From an uncultured Saprospiraceae bacterium (GTDB lineage: Bacteria; Bacteroidota; Bacteroidia; Chitinophagales; Saprospiraceae): a DNA stretch of 36,168 bases. The translations under genes were made by a program, and so were the position numbers. The notes under the pieces are model-generated. The model made no database searches. It was not told the DNA's origin and was given only the letters and a program-made list of their open reading frames with translations. Positions 23,967 to 32,143 of the stretch are shown here, one piece after another (the first letter of the stretch is position 1; each line of letters opens with the position of its first letter). The stretch is from the NCBI GenBank assembly GCA_937959275.1, contig CALGLU010000122.1, positions 1-36,168 on the forward strand. The letters run 5' to 3'.

Positions 23967-24133
23967 TTACTTTAGGTTTTACTTTTACAACATGTATAGA
24001 TCAAAGCATAGTTTCAGGACTTCGACGAAGGGATATAGCTAATCGACGAGCTAATCGGATAGTTGATTCTTTTGTGATCGGGGTGCTGCTTATGTATTAA
24101 AATAGTCATTTGGATTGAAATAGTAGAGGCAAT

Positions 24134-24397
24134 CTTCCTCATCCGCTTATTGACTGCTGCCATTTCTCTGTCGGAACAAAGAACCACCTTTTCATCCGCC
24201 TATTGGCGGCTGCCACTCCTCTGCAAGAAGAAAGAAACCGCCTCGTCATCCGCCTACCGGCGGCTGCCACTCCTACAAAGGAGGAAGAAACCACCTCGTC
24301 TCCGCATAAATGCGGAGCCACTCCTTCAAAGAGGAGAATTCCCCTCTTTGGAGGGGTGCCCGCAAGGGCGGGGTGGTATCCATCACATTGCTATAGA
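24134..24397. repeat. Four tandem hairpin repeats of the CCACCTCGTC family
   Basis: Four units with a period of about 53-54 bp. Each has a hairpin between ACCACCTCGTC-like and GCCACTCCT-like words: the first (near 24140) is decayed; then CCGCC-TATT-GGCGG, CCGCC-TACC-GGCGG and CTCCGCA-TAAA-TGCGGAG. The stem sequence changes but pairing is kept. A further stem (CCCCTC / GAGGGG) and GCCCGCAAGGGC follow. The same family occurs near 31850-32080 and 35982-36034. Open frames across it in the plus strand are by-products of its base composition. Confidence 0.85.
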
Positions 24398-24435
24398 CTT
24401 AATCTACCACTTCAATTTACGTTTCAAAAAATAAA

Positions 24436-24470
24436 TTTGGATTATACAATCTATAACGATAATTTCGTTA
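24436..24470 (+). promoter_or_regulatory. Promoter and candidate operator of the blaI-M56 operon
   Basis: TTTG (24436-24439), a 20-base spacer and TAATTTCG (24460-24467) match the Bacteroidota TTTG / TAnnTTTG promoter with one mismatch. Exactly on the -7 box sits the inverted repeat TAACGA-N5-TCGTTA (24454-24470, perfect arms). BlaI/MecI regulators bind palindromes in their own promoters, so this is a good candidate operator for autorepression. The ATG follows at 24492. Confidence 0.6.
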
Positions 24471-24491
24471 CACTAACTACAACATCGTTTT

Positions 24492-24851
24492 ATGGAGAAG
24501 TTAAATACTAAAGAAGAAGGAATCATGCGGATCATTTGGAATCTAGGCAAGGCCTTTATGAAAGAGATCACTGATCAAATTCCAGATCCTAAACCACCCT
24601 ATAACACGTTACTATCTACTGTTAGAAAATTAGAAAAGTTGGGTTATCTGGATTATAAAACGTTTGGCAAATCAAATCAGTACTTCCCTATCATATCAAA
24701 AGAAGAGTATCAGAAATCTATCGTCACTAACTTAAAAAATGACTATTTCGGAGGATCTAAGAAGAATATGCTCAGTTATTTTATCAAAGAAGAGCAATTG
24801 ACAACAGAAGAACTAAAAAGCATTTTAAAAGACCTAAAACAAAATAAATGA
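24492..24851 (+). CDS. BlaI/MecI/CopY family transcriptional repressor
   Basis: 119-aa winged-helix repressor. Residues 1 to about 78 are the DNA-binding domain (KEEGIMRIIWNLGKAFMKEI, then YNTLLSTVRKLEKLGYLDYKTFGKSNQYFP); the remaining part (ISKEEYQKS to the end) is the helical dimerisation region. In Bacteroidota such repressors are paired with an M56 membrane peptidase, which cleaves or inactivates them on an external signal. Here its stop overlaps the start of that M56 gene by 4 bp (ATGA), so the two are coupled. The palindrome over the promoter is the probable binding site. The signal is not known to be beta-lactam, and no beta-lactamase is nearby. Confidence 0.94.
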   Translation: MEKLNTKEEGIMRIIWNLGKAFMKEITDQIPDPKPPYNTLLSTVRKLEKLGYLDYKTFGKSNQYFPIISKEEYQKSIVTNLKNDYFGGSKKNMLSYFIKEEQLTTEELKSILKDLKQNK

Positions 24852-26194
24852 TTCACTATCTATTGGAGAGCAGTTCTTGTGTCATCGTTTTTATAGCTTT
24901 TTATTACTTAGTATTACGCAACAAGTCATTTCATCACTGGAATCGCATCTATTTACTAGGCACTCTTATTCTAAGCTTAGCCATACCACTCGTCTATATC
25001 CCAATAGAAGAGATTATCTATGTCCATGGCCCATTTGGAAGAACAGGTGCTTCGGCGCCTGGTCTCGGTGGAGCAACGTTGTCTTGGCAGCGTTTCTATA
25101 TGATCAGCTATTTAATTGGTTTCTGTGTTTCACTATTCATTTTTCTCAAAGAACTCATTCAAATTCGAAACATCATTACACAATCCGAGATTAAAAGATT
25201 CCCCAATTACACTTTGGTAGAATTGAATCAAGAATTCCCACTTTGTTCTTTTTTCAAATACATCATCGTCAATAAGAACGCGACTCTCTCTGCTTTTGAG
25301 CTGGATCATGAATTGAGTCATATCAAACAAAAGCACAGTTATGACAAAATTTTTATTGAAGTGATGACAATCATATTTTGGTTTAACCCCGCTATTTATC
25401 TGTATCGATCCAGTCTATATGTTGTTCATGAATATTTAGCAGATCATGACGTCATCAAAGAGCATGGACAAGATAACTACACAAACTACCTCATCTCAGC
25501 ATTGACAAGACATGCACAACATCTATCAACAGTTAATCCATTTCATTCACTCATTAAAAACAGATTACACATGCTTTACAATAAAAAGGAGTCAACAAAA
25601 ACTGTTTTCCTGATGATCATCCCTCTTATACTATGTCTTGGATTTTTCATTTCTTGCGAAAAAGTAATCAAACTAGAACCAGCTGATCTCTCAATCCAAT
25701 ATCCTAATTTGGAATTTAATGATAAAGGAGAAGTCATTCTAATGGATACTGTTATAGTGTTTGATGAGGAAACATTTGAAGAGGAAATTAAAATTGCGGC
25801 AAATACCATGTCACTTGAAGAATATCAACAAAGACAAATGTCAAAGCAGGTTAAAAACAAAATTGCGCCTACCACAGACAAGGATCTTAGCCAAGAATTT
25901 GATCAAGAATTTAAAAGTAAAAGTGAATTGCTAGCAGATACCATGTTCATATATTATGATGAAATTCTAAAAGAAGAAATTTATCATATACCAGTCTCAG
26001 TGTACATGAAAAATCGATTATCAAATTTTGGAGGTCGTTTTCAGATGCCCCTGGAATACAATAATATTTATGTAACTGGCTTAGATACAATTGTCACCTT
26101 TAATGAAGACACTTATGAAGAGTCAATGAAGATCGTTAAAACGCAGACTAGTATAGTAGAATATGAAAAACGACTCCGTGGTGAAATTGACTAA
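24848..26194 (+). CDS. BlaR1-like M56 family membrane metallopeptidase
   Basis: 448-aa membrane protein with several spans (about 7-23, 33-52, 83-103, 251-270). The zinc motif HELSH is at residues 154-158, with EYLAD (195-199) supplying a further ligand. It should sense an external signal and act on the BlaI-type repressor encoded just upstream. The C-terminal, outside part is not a penicillin-binding sensor and has no TonB C-terminal domain. It contains three copies of a unit of about 28-30 residues (300-329, 364-391, 413-442), each with DT, an acidic FDEE/YDEI/FNED core, EE and a terminal Y/R pattern. This repeat is probably the sensor or interaction part; I do not recognise it. Confidence 0.9.
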   Translation: MIHYLLESSSCVIVFIAFYYLVLRNKSFHHWNRIYLLGTLILSLAIPLVYIPIEEIIYVHGPFGRTGASAPGLGGATLSWQRFYMISYLIGFCVSLFIFLKELIQIRNIITQSEIKRFPNYTLVELNQEFPLCSFFKYIIVNKNATLSAFELDHELSHIKQKHSYDKIFIEVMTIIFWFNPAIYLYRSSLYVVHEYLADHDVIKEHGQDNYTNYLISALTRHAQHLSTVNPFHSLIKNRLHMLYNKKESTKTVFLMIIPLILCLGFFISCEKVIKLEPADLSIQYPNLEFNDKGEVILMDTVIVFDEETFEEEIKIAANTMSLEEYQQRQMSKQVKNKIAPTTDKDLSQEFDQEFKSKSELLADTMFIYYDEILKEEIYHIPVSVYMKNRLSNFGGRFQMPLEYNNIYVTGLDTIVTFNEDTYEESMKIVKTQTSIVEYEKRLRGEID

Positions 26195-27119
26195 GTAGGA
26201 TTTTTATCAAAAGCACAGAGAGTCTGTCATTCCGAGAAACCAATTCCCGCTGCGCGCCATTAAAAGCAACCGTCATTCCGGGCTCGATCCGGAATCTGGC
26301 TATATTCTTTTGAATCATGATCGAATATAGATTTCTCCACTTCGGTCGAAATGGGGTTATGTGGTTCGTAGTATTTCTCGACTCGGCTTACGCCTCCCTC
26401 GAAATGACAGTTATCTCGGCTGACACCTCCCTATCTATGACAACTTTACAACCCATTGAATATCAGATTATTAAATTATATGATTTGGTTTTATTCAGTT
26501 CTTTTCCTTTGTTTAGATGCTTGGTGACATAACCTTGCGAGATTTCTTTTCTTTGAGTTAAGCACTATACTCAATACTGTTTCTTAAAAGAGATTACTTC
26601 TTTTTAAACAAGGTATATTCTGAGCTCCGATTGGGCTGAAATGTAATTTCACCCCCTTTATCCCCCTCAATGGGGACATCTACGCTGCGAAGGCTGGAAC
26701 CATATCGAAATCATGGGCATCTTGATTATTTACATTCTATTTGTCATCAGTATAATTTTATAGCCCGAAGGGATTTTAGGGGCTCGAAATGACAGTTTTC
26801 TCGGCTGACGCTTCCTTCGAAATGACAGTTTTCTCGACTATCTAAAGCACTAGATAACAGGGCATAAAATTACTTGTCTTAGATAACCTACTTGACTGTC
26901 TCTATGTGTTCTATCATCCTAAATGGTTCAAAAAACAATTAATAAGCTAAATAATAAACGATCGTCCTTAGCGAATCATTTGAGTTAAAGTCCTTGGACT
27001 GAAGCGAACCGCCTACAGCAACAGACAATGCAATTGCTCAAGGTTTGATTGCCAAAATTCAGTCGGCCATAACTTTATCAAATATTTAAGACCACAGCGA
27101 GCGACTATTTCAAGGCTTT
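26195..27119. repeat. Long intergenic region with GTCATTCCG-type repeats
   Basis: No gene is supported in 925 bases. Around 26226-26440 stand words of a common intergenic repeat: GTCATTCCGAGAAACC, GTCATTCCGGGCTCGATCC, AGATTTCTCCACTTCGGTCG, TCGAAATGACAG and CTCGGCTGACACCTCC. TCGAAATGACAG-like words recur near 26785 and 26818. The forward GTCATTCCG and reverse CGAAATGAC ends can pair. AGCCCGAAGGGATTTTAGGG near 26762 resembles another hairpin repeat. The ORF-like frame at 26317-26532 is made of this repeat. The stretch 26840-27119 shows nothing I can name. Confidence 0.65.
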
Positions 27120-27137
27120 TTGCGTTTTTTGTACTGT

Positions 27138-27782
27138 ATGGTAAGATTCGCTTTTGTATTGTTGATATCCAGCATCCTGATCTGTGAGCTTTCAGGTCAA
27201 GGAAACTGGGACATTGTCAAAGAAAAAGATGACATCATTGTCTACACTCGAAAGTCCGACAACTCCAAGTTTAAGGAAGTCAAAATTAACATGACAATCA
27301 AGTGTAAGATGAATGAACTAGTAGCCGCATTGGAAGATGTGGATGCACACAAAGATTGGGTCCCATACACTATAGATTCCAAAATGGTGAAGAAAGATAG
27401 TGATACAGAGTTTTACTATTATGTATCCAGTGATTTCCCATTTCCTGCAAAGGATAGAGATGTTGTTATCTACTACGAGCGAGAGCAAGCACAAGATTCG
27501 AAGGTAGTGATTACTCGATCAGAAGCAGCCCCAGAAATATTGCCTAAAGAAGATGGTTTTGTCAGAGTTCCTGTATTCAGCTCCACCTATGTCTTGACTC
27601 CTTTGGATAATGGCATAATAGACATTGAATATTTATTGAAGGTCAGCCCTGGTGGTAAAATTCCCGCTTGGATCATCAATTTAGGTGTAACAAAAGGACC
27701 AATCAAAACAATGGAGTCACTTGTTGAATTAATCGATTCAGGCAAGTATGCTAATCATAACGTAGCTGGCGTAGAAAATTAA
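27138..27782 (+). CDS. START domain-containing secreted lipid-binding-type protein
   Basis: About 214-aa exported protein with an N-terminal signal peptide (ending near ...LICELSGQ). The rest is one START/SRPBCC fold: WDIVKEKDDIIVYTRKSDNSKFKEVKI, ALEDVDAHKDWVPYT, FPFPAKDRDVVIYY (the conserved FP...DRD block) and a C-terminal long helix (GPIKTMESLVELID). The fold makes a hydrophobic pocket, so lipid or hydrophobic-ligand binding is likely; the ligand is unknown. I take the ATG at 27138 as the start because the frame opens at 27120 only with TTG. It is a single gene flanked by repeat-rich gaps. Confidence 0.9.
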   Translation: MVRFAFVLLISSILICELSGQGNWDIVKEKDDIIVYTRKSDNSKFKEVKINMTIKCKMNELVAALEDVDAHKDWVPYTIDSKMVKKDSDTEFYYYVSSDFPFPAKDRDVVIYYEREQAQDSKVVITRSEAAPEILPKEDGFVRVPVFSSTYVLTPLDNGIIDIEYLLKVSPGGKIPAWIINLGVTKGPIKTMESLVELIDSGKYANHNVAGVEN

Positions 27783-27886
27783 ATTTCCCACACTCCCGAT
27801 CCCGAGGCTTGCTTTACTCACTACGAGTATTTTTGCAACGTTCCAACTTGGCGCGATTGAGTTCTCAGTATGATACTTTCTTTTAG

Positions 27887-27920
27887 AAAAAATCCTTTAC
27901 CATCGCAAGATGATAAAGGA
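27887..27920 (-). terminator. Rho-independent terminator of the decayed S74-type gene
   Basis: TCCTTTACCATC (27893-27904) and GATGATAAAGGA (27909-27920) form a 12-bp stem with one mismatch and a GCAA loop. On the minus strand it is followed by six T (27887-27892), just after the pseudogene remnant, so it is the terminator of that former gene. Confidence 0.75.
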
Positions 27921-27960
27921 CTTAAGAGATTTTAAGGTAAACTATTTTCTATGAGAGGCA

Positions 27961-28162
27961 CTATTTCAGTTTAGCTATTAAAGCGGCAACCTGCGCTTTT
28001 TGATCAAGGTATTATCCGCTTTTAACTGTTCAATAATATCTTGTTGCTCCTTCACTGCTTGCAAAACAATCAGCGCTAATTTATCTGTTCAGCATGGAAA
28101 GATATTGCCAAACAGGTCACTAAAGCAAGGTGAATAATTGTTACAGTTTTCTTTGTTTTCAT
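27961..28162 (-). pseudogene. Remnant of a gene with S74/tail-fibre-like C-terminal coiled coil
   Basis: On the minus strand ATG at 28160-28162 opens a signal-peptide-like stretch (MKTKKTVTIIHLALVTCLAI) that ends at a stop after 27 codons. In another frame the sequence goes on DKLALIVLQAVKEQQDIIEQ followed by LKADNTLIK, a typical C-terminal coiled-coil tail of Bacteroidota proteins with a peptidase S74 chaperone domain. A second frame slip at an A5 run (27 bases later) leads to AQVAALIAKLK and a stop at 27961-27963. The middle of the gene has been deleted; only both ends remain, followed by its terminator. Two frame changes and the missing middle make this a clear relic. Confidence 0.7.
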
Positions 28163-28269
28163 AATAGACTATTTAAAATAAAATTGAAATTGTTATGAGT
28201 AGAATACTGGCTGTACTTCTACAGATAGTCGTTTATATTGGAAGCAGGCCTTATAAAATTGGCTGCATT

Positions 28270-28470
28270 TTATTTTCCTGTTTTGAAATTGTTTTTAGGT
28301 CTATTCCGTTTAGAATTATCTTCTAAGTTTAGATTGAGAATATCTTCATGAATTGATTTCAAATCCGTAAATACTTTATTTAATTTATCATCTAACTCCG
28401 TAGATCGTTTGTCTTGATACTTAATCATTTCTTCGGCTTGATGCAGTATTTTGAGTAATTCCTCAGTCAT
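28270..28470 (-). CDS. Small coiled-coil protein of unknown function
   Basis: 66-aa ORF starting MTEELLKILHQAEEMIKYQD, with heptad-like hydrophobic spacing through about residue 50 and a basic tail (KRNRPKNNFKTGK). No family is recognised. It lies 82 bases downstream of the response regulator gene on the same strand and could share its transcript. It looks like a real, small, soluble, oligomer-forming protein, but support is only the composition and the position. Confidence 0.5.
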   Translation of the reverse strand: MTEELLKILHQAEEMIKYQDKRSTELDDKLNKVFTDLKSIHEDILNLNLEDNSKRNRPKNNFKTGK

Positions 28471-28552
28471 GATTCAAATATCGGTTAAGACAATTGTCCT
28501 ATTCCCACACATTTGTGTAGTTGTTGAGTTATAAGCAATAGAAGTATGTTGT

Positions 28553-29161
28553 TTAGCTTAGCTTGGACGCTAGCTCTGATCGACCAGTGAGGTTAAACTT
28601 ATTGTATATGTTCTTTACATGATACTTGACTGTGTTCATTGAAATAAAGTTGTCAGAGGCAATTTGCTTATATGACTTACCATCTAGCAAATTAGTGATG
28701 ACCAAATATTCTTGCTCAGTAATAGCAGTCCCAAAAGCTTGTTCAATGTGCTCTTTAGATAATTCTTTGGTCCGATTATAATTATTAAAATTTGAGATCG
28801 CGACCTTAATCGATGTGAGTAAGGTTCTATCTTGAAATGGTTTGACAAGATATCCATATGGAGAATGTTGTTGTGCTTCACCAAGCGTCTTCTCATCATC
28901 ATACGAGCTTAAAAAGATATAAGGAAAATTATAATTATTATGGATAACTTCTGCAACATCAATACCCGACAATGAGCCTTGTAAGTGGATATCCAATAAG
29001 GCAAAATTAGGTTCTCTGTTCTTTAACATGTCAATCGCATCTGCCCCTTTATGAGCAACCCCTACGATTGTAAATCCTTCACTTTTCAATAAACCATTAA
29101 TATCCTCAGCTATAATCGCATCATCTTCTACAATTAAAACACGCGTTTCTTTAGCTATCAT
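28553..29161 (-). CDS. Response regulator, REC plus LuxR-type HTH
   Basis: 202-aa two-component response regulator. The receiver domain (1 to about 125) has Asp13-Asp14, phospho-acceptor Asp57 in FALLDIHL, Ser85 in FLSSYDD and the lysine in GYLVKPF. Residues about 140-202 form a LuxR/NarL helix-turn-helix (TEQEYLVITNLLDGKSYKQIA, FISMNTVKYHVKNIYNKFNL). All switch residues are present, so it is probably phosphorylated by a kinase; none is in this window, so it is an orphan here. It is likely a DNA-binding regulator of unknown targets. Confidence 0.94.
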   Translation of the reverse strand: MIAKETRVLIVEDDAIIAEDINGLLKSEGFTIVGVAHKGADAIDMLKNREPNFALLDIHLQGSLSGIDVAEVIHNNYNFPYIFLSSYDDEKTLGEAQQHSPYGYLVKPFQDRTLLTSIKVAISNFNNYNRTKELSKEHIEQAFGTAITEQEYLVITNLLDGKSYKQIASDNFISMNTVKYHVKNIYNKFNLTGRSELASKLS

Positions 29162-29339
29162 TTAGAGCTGATTTTCTTTCACTAACATAAATACAAATAG
29201 AAAGTAGTCTTCACATCACTAGCTCGTTGCTTCAATTATATAGCTATTAGCTATTCACTGTTTTGGATAATGAGGAAGATTTCTTAATGCTACTTTAAGG
29301 TATTATCTAATATAGATACTTCTGTCGAAAATCACAAAT

Positions 29340-30080
29340 TTAGGCTTTCGCCTCTTGCCAGCCCTTTTGCATTTTAGCTAGTTCTTTGTTGATCCACGAC
29401 TGAGTTTGATCAAGTAGTTCTTGTGGATCACTTGATCTAATTGCTGGACCTAAAGATATTTTTACTTCAGTTTTCCACTTAGCAAATTGCAGCATGAAGT
29501 GAGCTATGAGGGTGCGATTCATCCATAAATCTTTCTGCTTGGAATATTCAATCGCGACAGGGACTACTGGAAAACCGTTTAGGGCCGCAGATTTAAAGGC
29601 TCCAAATTTAAATTGCTTGGTGAGTAATTGATCTCCTGTTGTACCTTCTGGGTAAATCAATACATTATATCCCTTTTTCACAGTGTCTACTAGGGTTTCT
29701 AATGTTGCTTTTCTGCTTTTAATACTTTCTCGTTTCACATAGATGATGCCTGTTAATGTAGCTGCTTGACTCATGACAGGGATGTCTGCTACTTCAGCTT
29801 TAGCAATAATAAAAGCATCAAATGCATTCGCCTGAACTAATGGGTCTGAAAAACTTCTGTGATTACTCATGTAAATTGCAGGCTCATCTAATGGCTGACC
29901 CGTAATTGTCACTTGATTCCCCATAATTGGATTCCCGATTTTCATCCAAGCTCTCCTTAGTTTAAATGCTTGCTCTGGTGTGTGCTTTACAAATAGTCTT
30001 TTGACACTATACAATAACATGTATAAAATCATAGAAAGAGCCATCATAACGGCTCGAATGATAGCTAACAATCTTCCCAT
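29340..30080 (-). CDS. 1-acyl-sn-glycerol-3-phosphate acyltransferase (PlsC family)
   Basis: 246-aa membrane-associated acyltransferase of phospholipid synthesis, transferring an acyl chain to lysophosphatidate. The H-x4-D catalytic motif is NHRSFSD (His74, Asp79), with the second motif YPEGTTGD (about 143-150). An N-terminal hydrophobic segment (about 8-25) anchors it to the inner membrane. It starts one base after recN ends and shares its transcript. Related families (lysophospholipid and ornithine-lipid acyltransferases) have the same motifs, so the exact acceptor is inferred from the family. Confidence 0.92.
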   Translation of the reverse strand: MGRLLAIIRAVMMALSMILYMLLYSVKRLFVKHTPEQAFKLRRAWMKIGNPIMGNQVTITGQPLDEPAIYMSNHRSFSDPLVQANAFDAFIIAKAEVADIPVMSQAATLTGIIYVKRESIKSRKATLETLVDTVKKGYNVLIYPEGTTGDQLLTKQFKFGAFKSAALNGFPVVPVAIEYSKQKDLWMNRTLIAHFMLQFAKWKTEVKISLGPAIRSSDPQELLDQTQSWINKELAKMQKGWQEAKA

Positions 30081-30081
30081 A

Positions 30082-31737
30082 CTAAGATTCTATTAATTCT
30101 TTAGCATTCAATAGTGCAGACTGACTTGGCGGGTCTCCACTTAACATTTTAGCAATTTCGACGACGCGCCCATCTGTATTTAATTCTTCAATATAAGTGT
30201 GTGTTTCTTTCGCTTTTGTTTCTTTATAGACTAATAAATGTTTGTGCCCTCTAGCGGCCACCTGTGGAGAGTGTGTGATAACAATCACTTGATGTGCAGA
30301 TCCTAATTGCGAAAGAATATGTCCCATGCGCTGTGCAACTTCGCCAGATATGCCTGTATCAATCTCATCAAACACTAAGGAGGGCAAGTTTGTTTTATCG
30401 GCCACTAATGCTTTTAAGCTGAGATTCAATCTAGACAATTCTCCTCCTGAAGCTACTTTTTTTAATGCAATTGGCGAACTCCCCTTATTGGCTGAAAATA
30501 AAAACTCAATTTCATTGATACCATATTTTGTCAAGACTTCAGTATCCTTTATTTCTATATTTAATATCGCATCACCCATCGCTAGCTTGCCTAAGGTTTT
30601 TTGGATAGACTTTTGAATTTTATTGACTGAAGCGTGTCTCTTTTTCGAAAGCTTCTGAGCTGTTGCTTGTGCCTTCTTTTGTAATTCGTCTACATCTCGC
30701 GTCAAAGATTGGATATATTCGTCTGAGTTCGAATAGTTATCATAGGTCTCGGCAAGTTGGTCAAAAATTAATAATAATTCCTCGACAGATTTTACACCAT
30801 GCTTATTTTGTAATCGATAAATGGTATCGATTCGATCTTTCACTTCTTCTAGTCGAGCTGGGCTCATATCTGTTTCACCGGCAATATCAATTAACTCCTG
30901 AGATACATCCGCCATCTCTAGTGATAAGGCATTCATCCGTTCTACAAGCGGCTCTATACCTTGGTGGTATTTACTTATTCGGCCTAACTGTCTAACAAAA
31001 TCAGCTAAATCATTATTGATGGTTTGCTCGCCTTCTTCCAGTCGATTGGTAATGACTCCAATTGTAGATTGAATTTCCTCTGCGTGTTCCAGAGATGAAA
31101 GTTCTTGCTCTAAACTCACTTGCTCTCCAGCTACCAATTTTACTGTATCAAATTCATCTATTTGAAACTTAATATAGTCGACTTCTTTTTTTCCTTCATT
31201 TAATCGCTGGATCGCCGCATCCAATTCTAATTCGGCATCCTTGAATGCCTTGAATTGCTTCCGGTATGTGTCAAGCAATGTTGTATTTCCAGCGATGGTA
31301 TCTACTAGTTTAACTTGATTCTCGGCATCGTGAATATCGAGTGTATCAAATTGTTGATGAAGATCGACCAATTGAGAGGTGATCTCAGACAAGATATTGA
31401 GGTTGACTGGTGTATCATTAATAAATGCTCTGGATTTACCTTTGGCATTAATCTCTCGTCTGACAATCATCTCCTCTTCATACTCCAAATCATGATCTAG
31501 AAATGTTTGCTGCATTTTATACTCAGCTATGGCGAAGGTCCCTTCTACAAAACACTTTTTATCCTTATTATATAAGACTTTCAAATCTGCTCGCTTCCCC
31601 AATATTAATTGAAGAGCACCTAGGAGAATTGATTTACCTGCTCCCGTCTCACCCGTAATGATATTCAATCCCGCGTCGAATTGAAGTTCGGCAGATTCAA
31701 TAATCGCATAGTTCTTAATCAGCAATGAATGCAGCAT
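30082..31737 (-). CDS. recN: DNA repair protein RecN
   Basis: 551-aa SMC-like ATPase acting early in double-strand break repair. Walker A is GETGAGKS at about 29-36 after MLHSLLIKNYAIIESAELQF; the long central coiled coil (about 150-370) is broken by a short hinge-like part; the C-terminal half has ASGGELSRLNLSLKAL, Walker B LVFDEIDTGISG and VITHSPQVAARG. Full family length. A candidate promoter lies directly before the ATG. The downstream plsC gene is separated by one base and is likely translated from the same mRNA. Confidence 0.97.
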   Translation of the reverse strand: MLHSLLIKNYAIIESAELQFDAGLNIITGETGAGKSILLGALQLILGKRADLKVLYNKDKKCFVEGTFAIAEYKMQQTFLDHDLEYEEEMIVRREINAKGKSRAFINDTPVNLNILSEITSQLVDLHQQFDTLDIHDAENQVKLVDTIAGNTTLLDTYRKQFKAFKDAELELDAAIQRLNEGKKEVDYIKFQIDEFDTVKLVAGEQVSLEQELSSLEHAEEIQSTIGVITNRLEEGEQTINNDLADFVRQLGRISKYHQGIEPLVERMNALSLEMADVSQELIDIAGETDMSPARLEEVKDRIDTIYRLQNKHGVKSVEELLLIFDQLAETYDNYSNSDEYIQSLTRDVDELQKKAQATAQKLSKKRHASVNKIQKSIQKTLGKLAMGDAILNIEIKDTEVLTKYGINEIEFLFSANKGSSPIALKKVASGGELSRLNLSLKALVADKTNLPSLVFDEIDTGISGEVAQRMGHILSQLGSAHQVIVITHSPQVAARGHKHLLVYKETKAKETHTYIEELNTDGRVVEIAKMLSGDPPSQSALLNAKELIES

Positions 31738-31741
31738 AGCT

Positions 31742-31776
31742 CAAAGTTAGGATATAGAATGATGAGTAGAGCAAAA
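31742..31776 (-). promoter_or_regulatory. Candidate promoter of recN-plsC
   Basis: On the minus strand TTTTGC, about 21-22 bases and TAACTTTG precede the recN ATG at 31737 by only 4 bases; both elements match the Bacteroidota pattern. A start point 5-8 bases further would fall on or near the ATG, so the transcript might be leaderless. Confidence 0.4.
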
Positions 31777-31845
31777 CTTTCCGTCAATATTTCATTTGCG
31801 TGCGATGTATTTGCACTGATGTAGTCAAAAGAGGTGTTCGAAAAG

Positions 31846-32084
31846 GAAACAAGTCATCTCGTTGCCGTAAAACGCGCGGGCCACTCGTCTTTAGAAGGAA
31901 GAAACCACCTCGTCTCCGCATAAATGCTGAGCCACTCCTCCCTTCGGAGGAGCGGCAGGCGCCAACGGCGGATGACGAGGTGGTTATCCCATACGGAGGA
32001 GAACCAAGCGGCGGCAAAGGCGGATGACGAGGTGGTTTTCCCAACGGAGAAGCACCAACCAGCAGATGACAAATGGTAACCACC
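31846..32084. repeat. Cluster of CCACCTCGTC-family hairpin repeats in both orientations
   Basis: Forward units (ACCACCTCGTCTCCGC near 31902-31917, GCCACTCCTCC) are followed by two inverted units (CGGATGACGAGGTGGTT near 31967 and 32020). A perfect CTCCTCC-CTTC-GGAGGAG hairpin sits at 31935-31952. The whole block could fold into a long palindromic structure. Related to 24134-24397 and 35982-36034. No gene is supported in the 406-base gap between recN and hemD; frames seen there are by-products. Confidence 0.8.
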
Positions 32085-32143
32085 CTTTCGAGCCCGTCAA
32101 ATGAGAGAATTACCACACAATGTTCTAGAAAAAATCGTCCTTA

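Noticed and set aside
23770-24042. 90-codon plus-strand frame
   Set aside because: It lies antisense to the YqaE/Pmp3 gene at 23805-23966, whose family signature is clear; the plus-strand translation has no recognisable features.
24150-24511. Two overlapping plus-strand frames of about 100 codons upstream of blaI
   Set aside because: They consist of the tandem hairpin repeat array and run into the promoter of blaI; the translations are repeat by-products.
26317-26532. 71-codon plus-strand frame
   Set aside because: Built from the GTCATTCCG/CGAAATGAC intergenic repeat; no protein-like conservation pattern.
31784-32116. Minus-strand 110-codon and neighbouring frames between recN and hemD
   Set aside because: They translate the CCACCTCGTC hairpin repeats; proline/glycine/serine-rich composition is a by-product.
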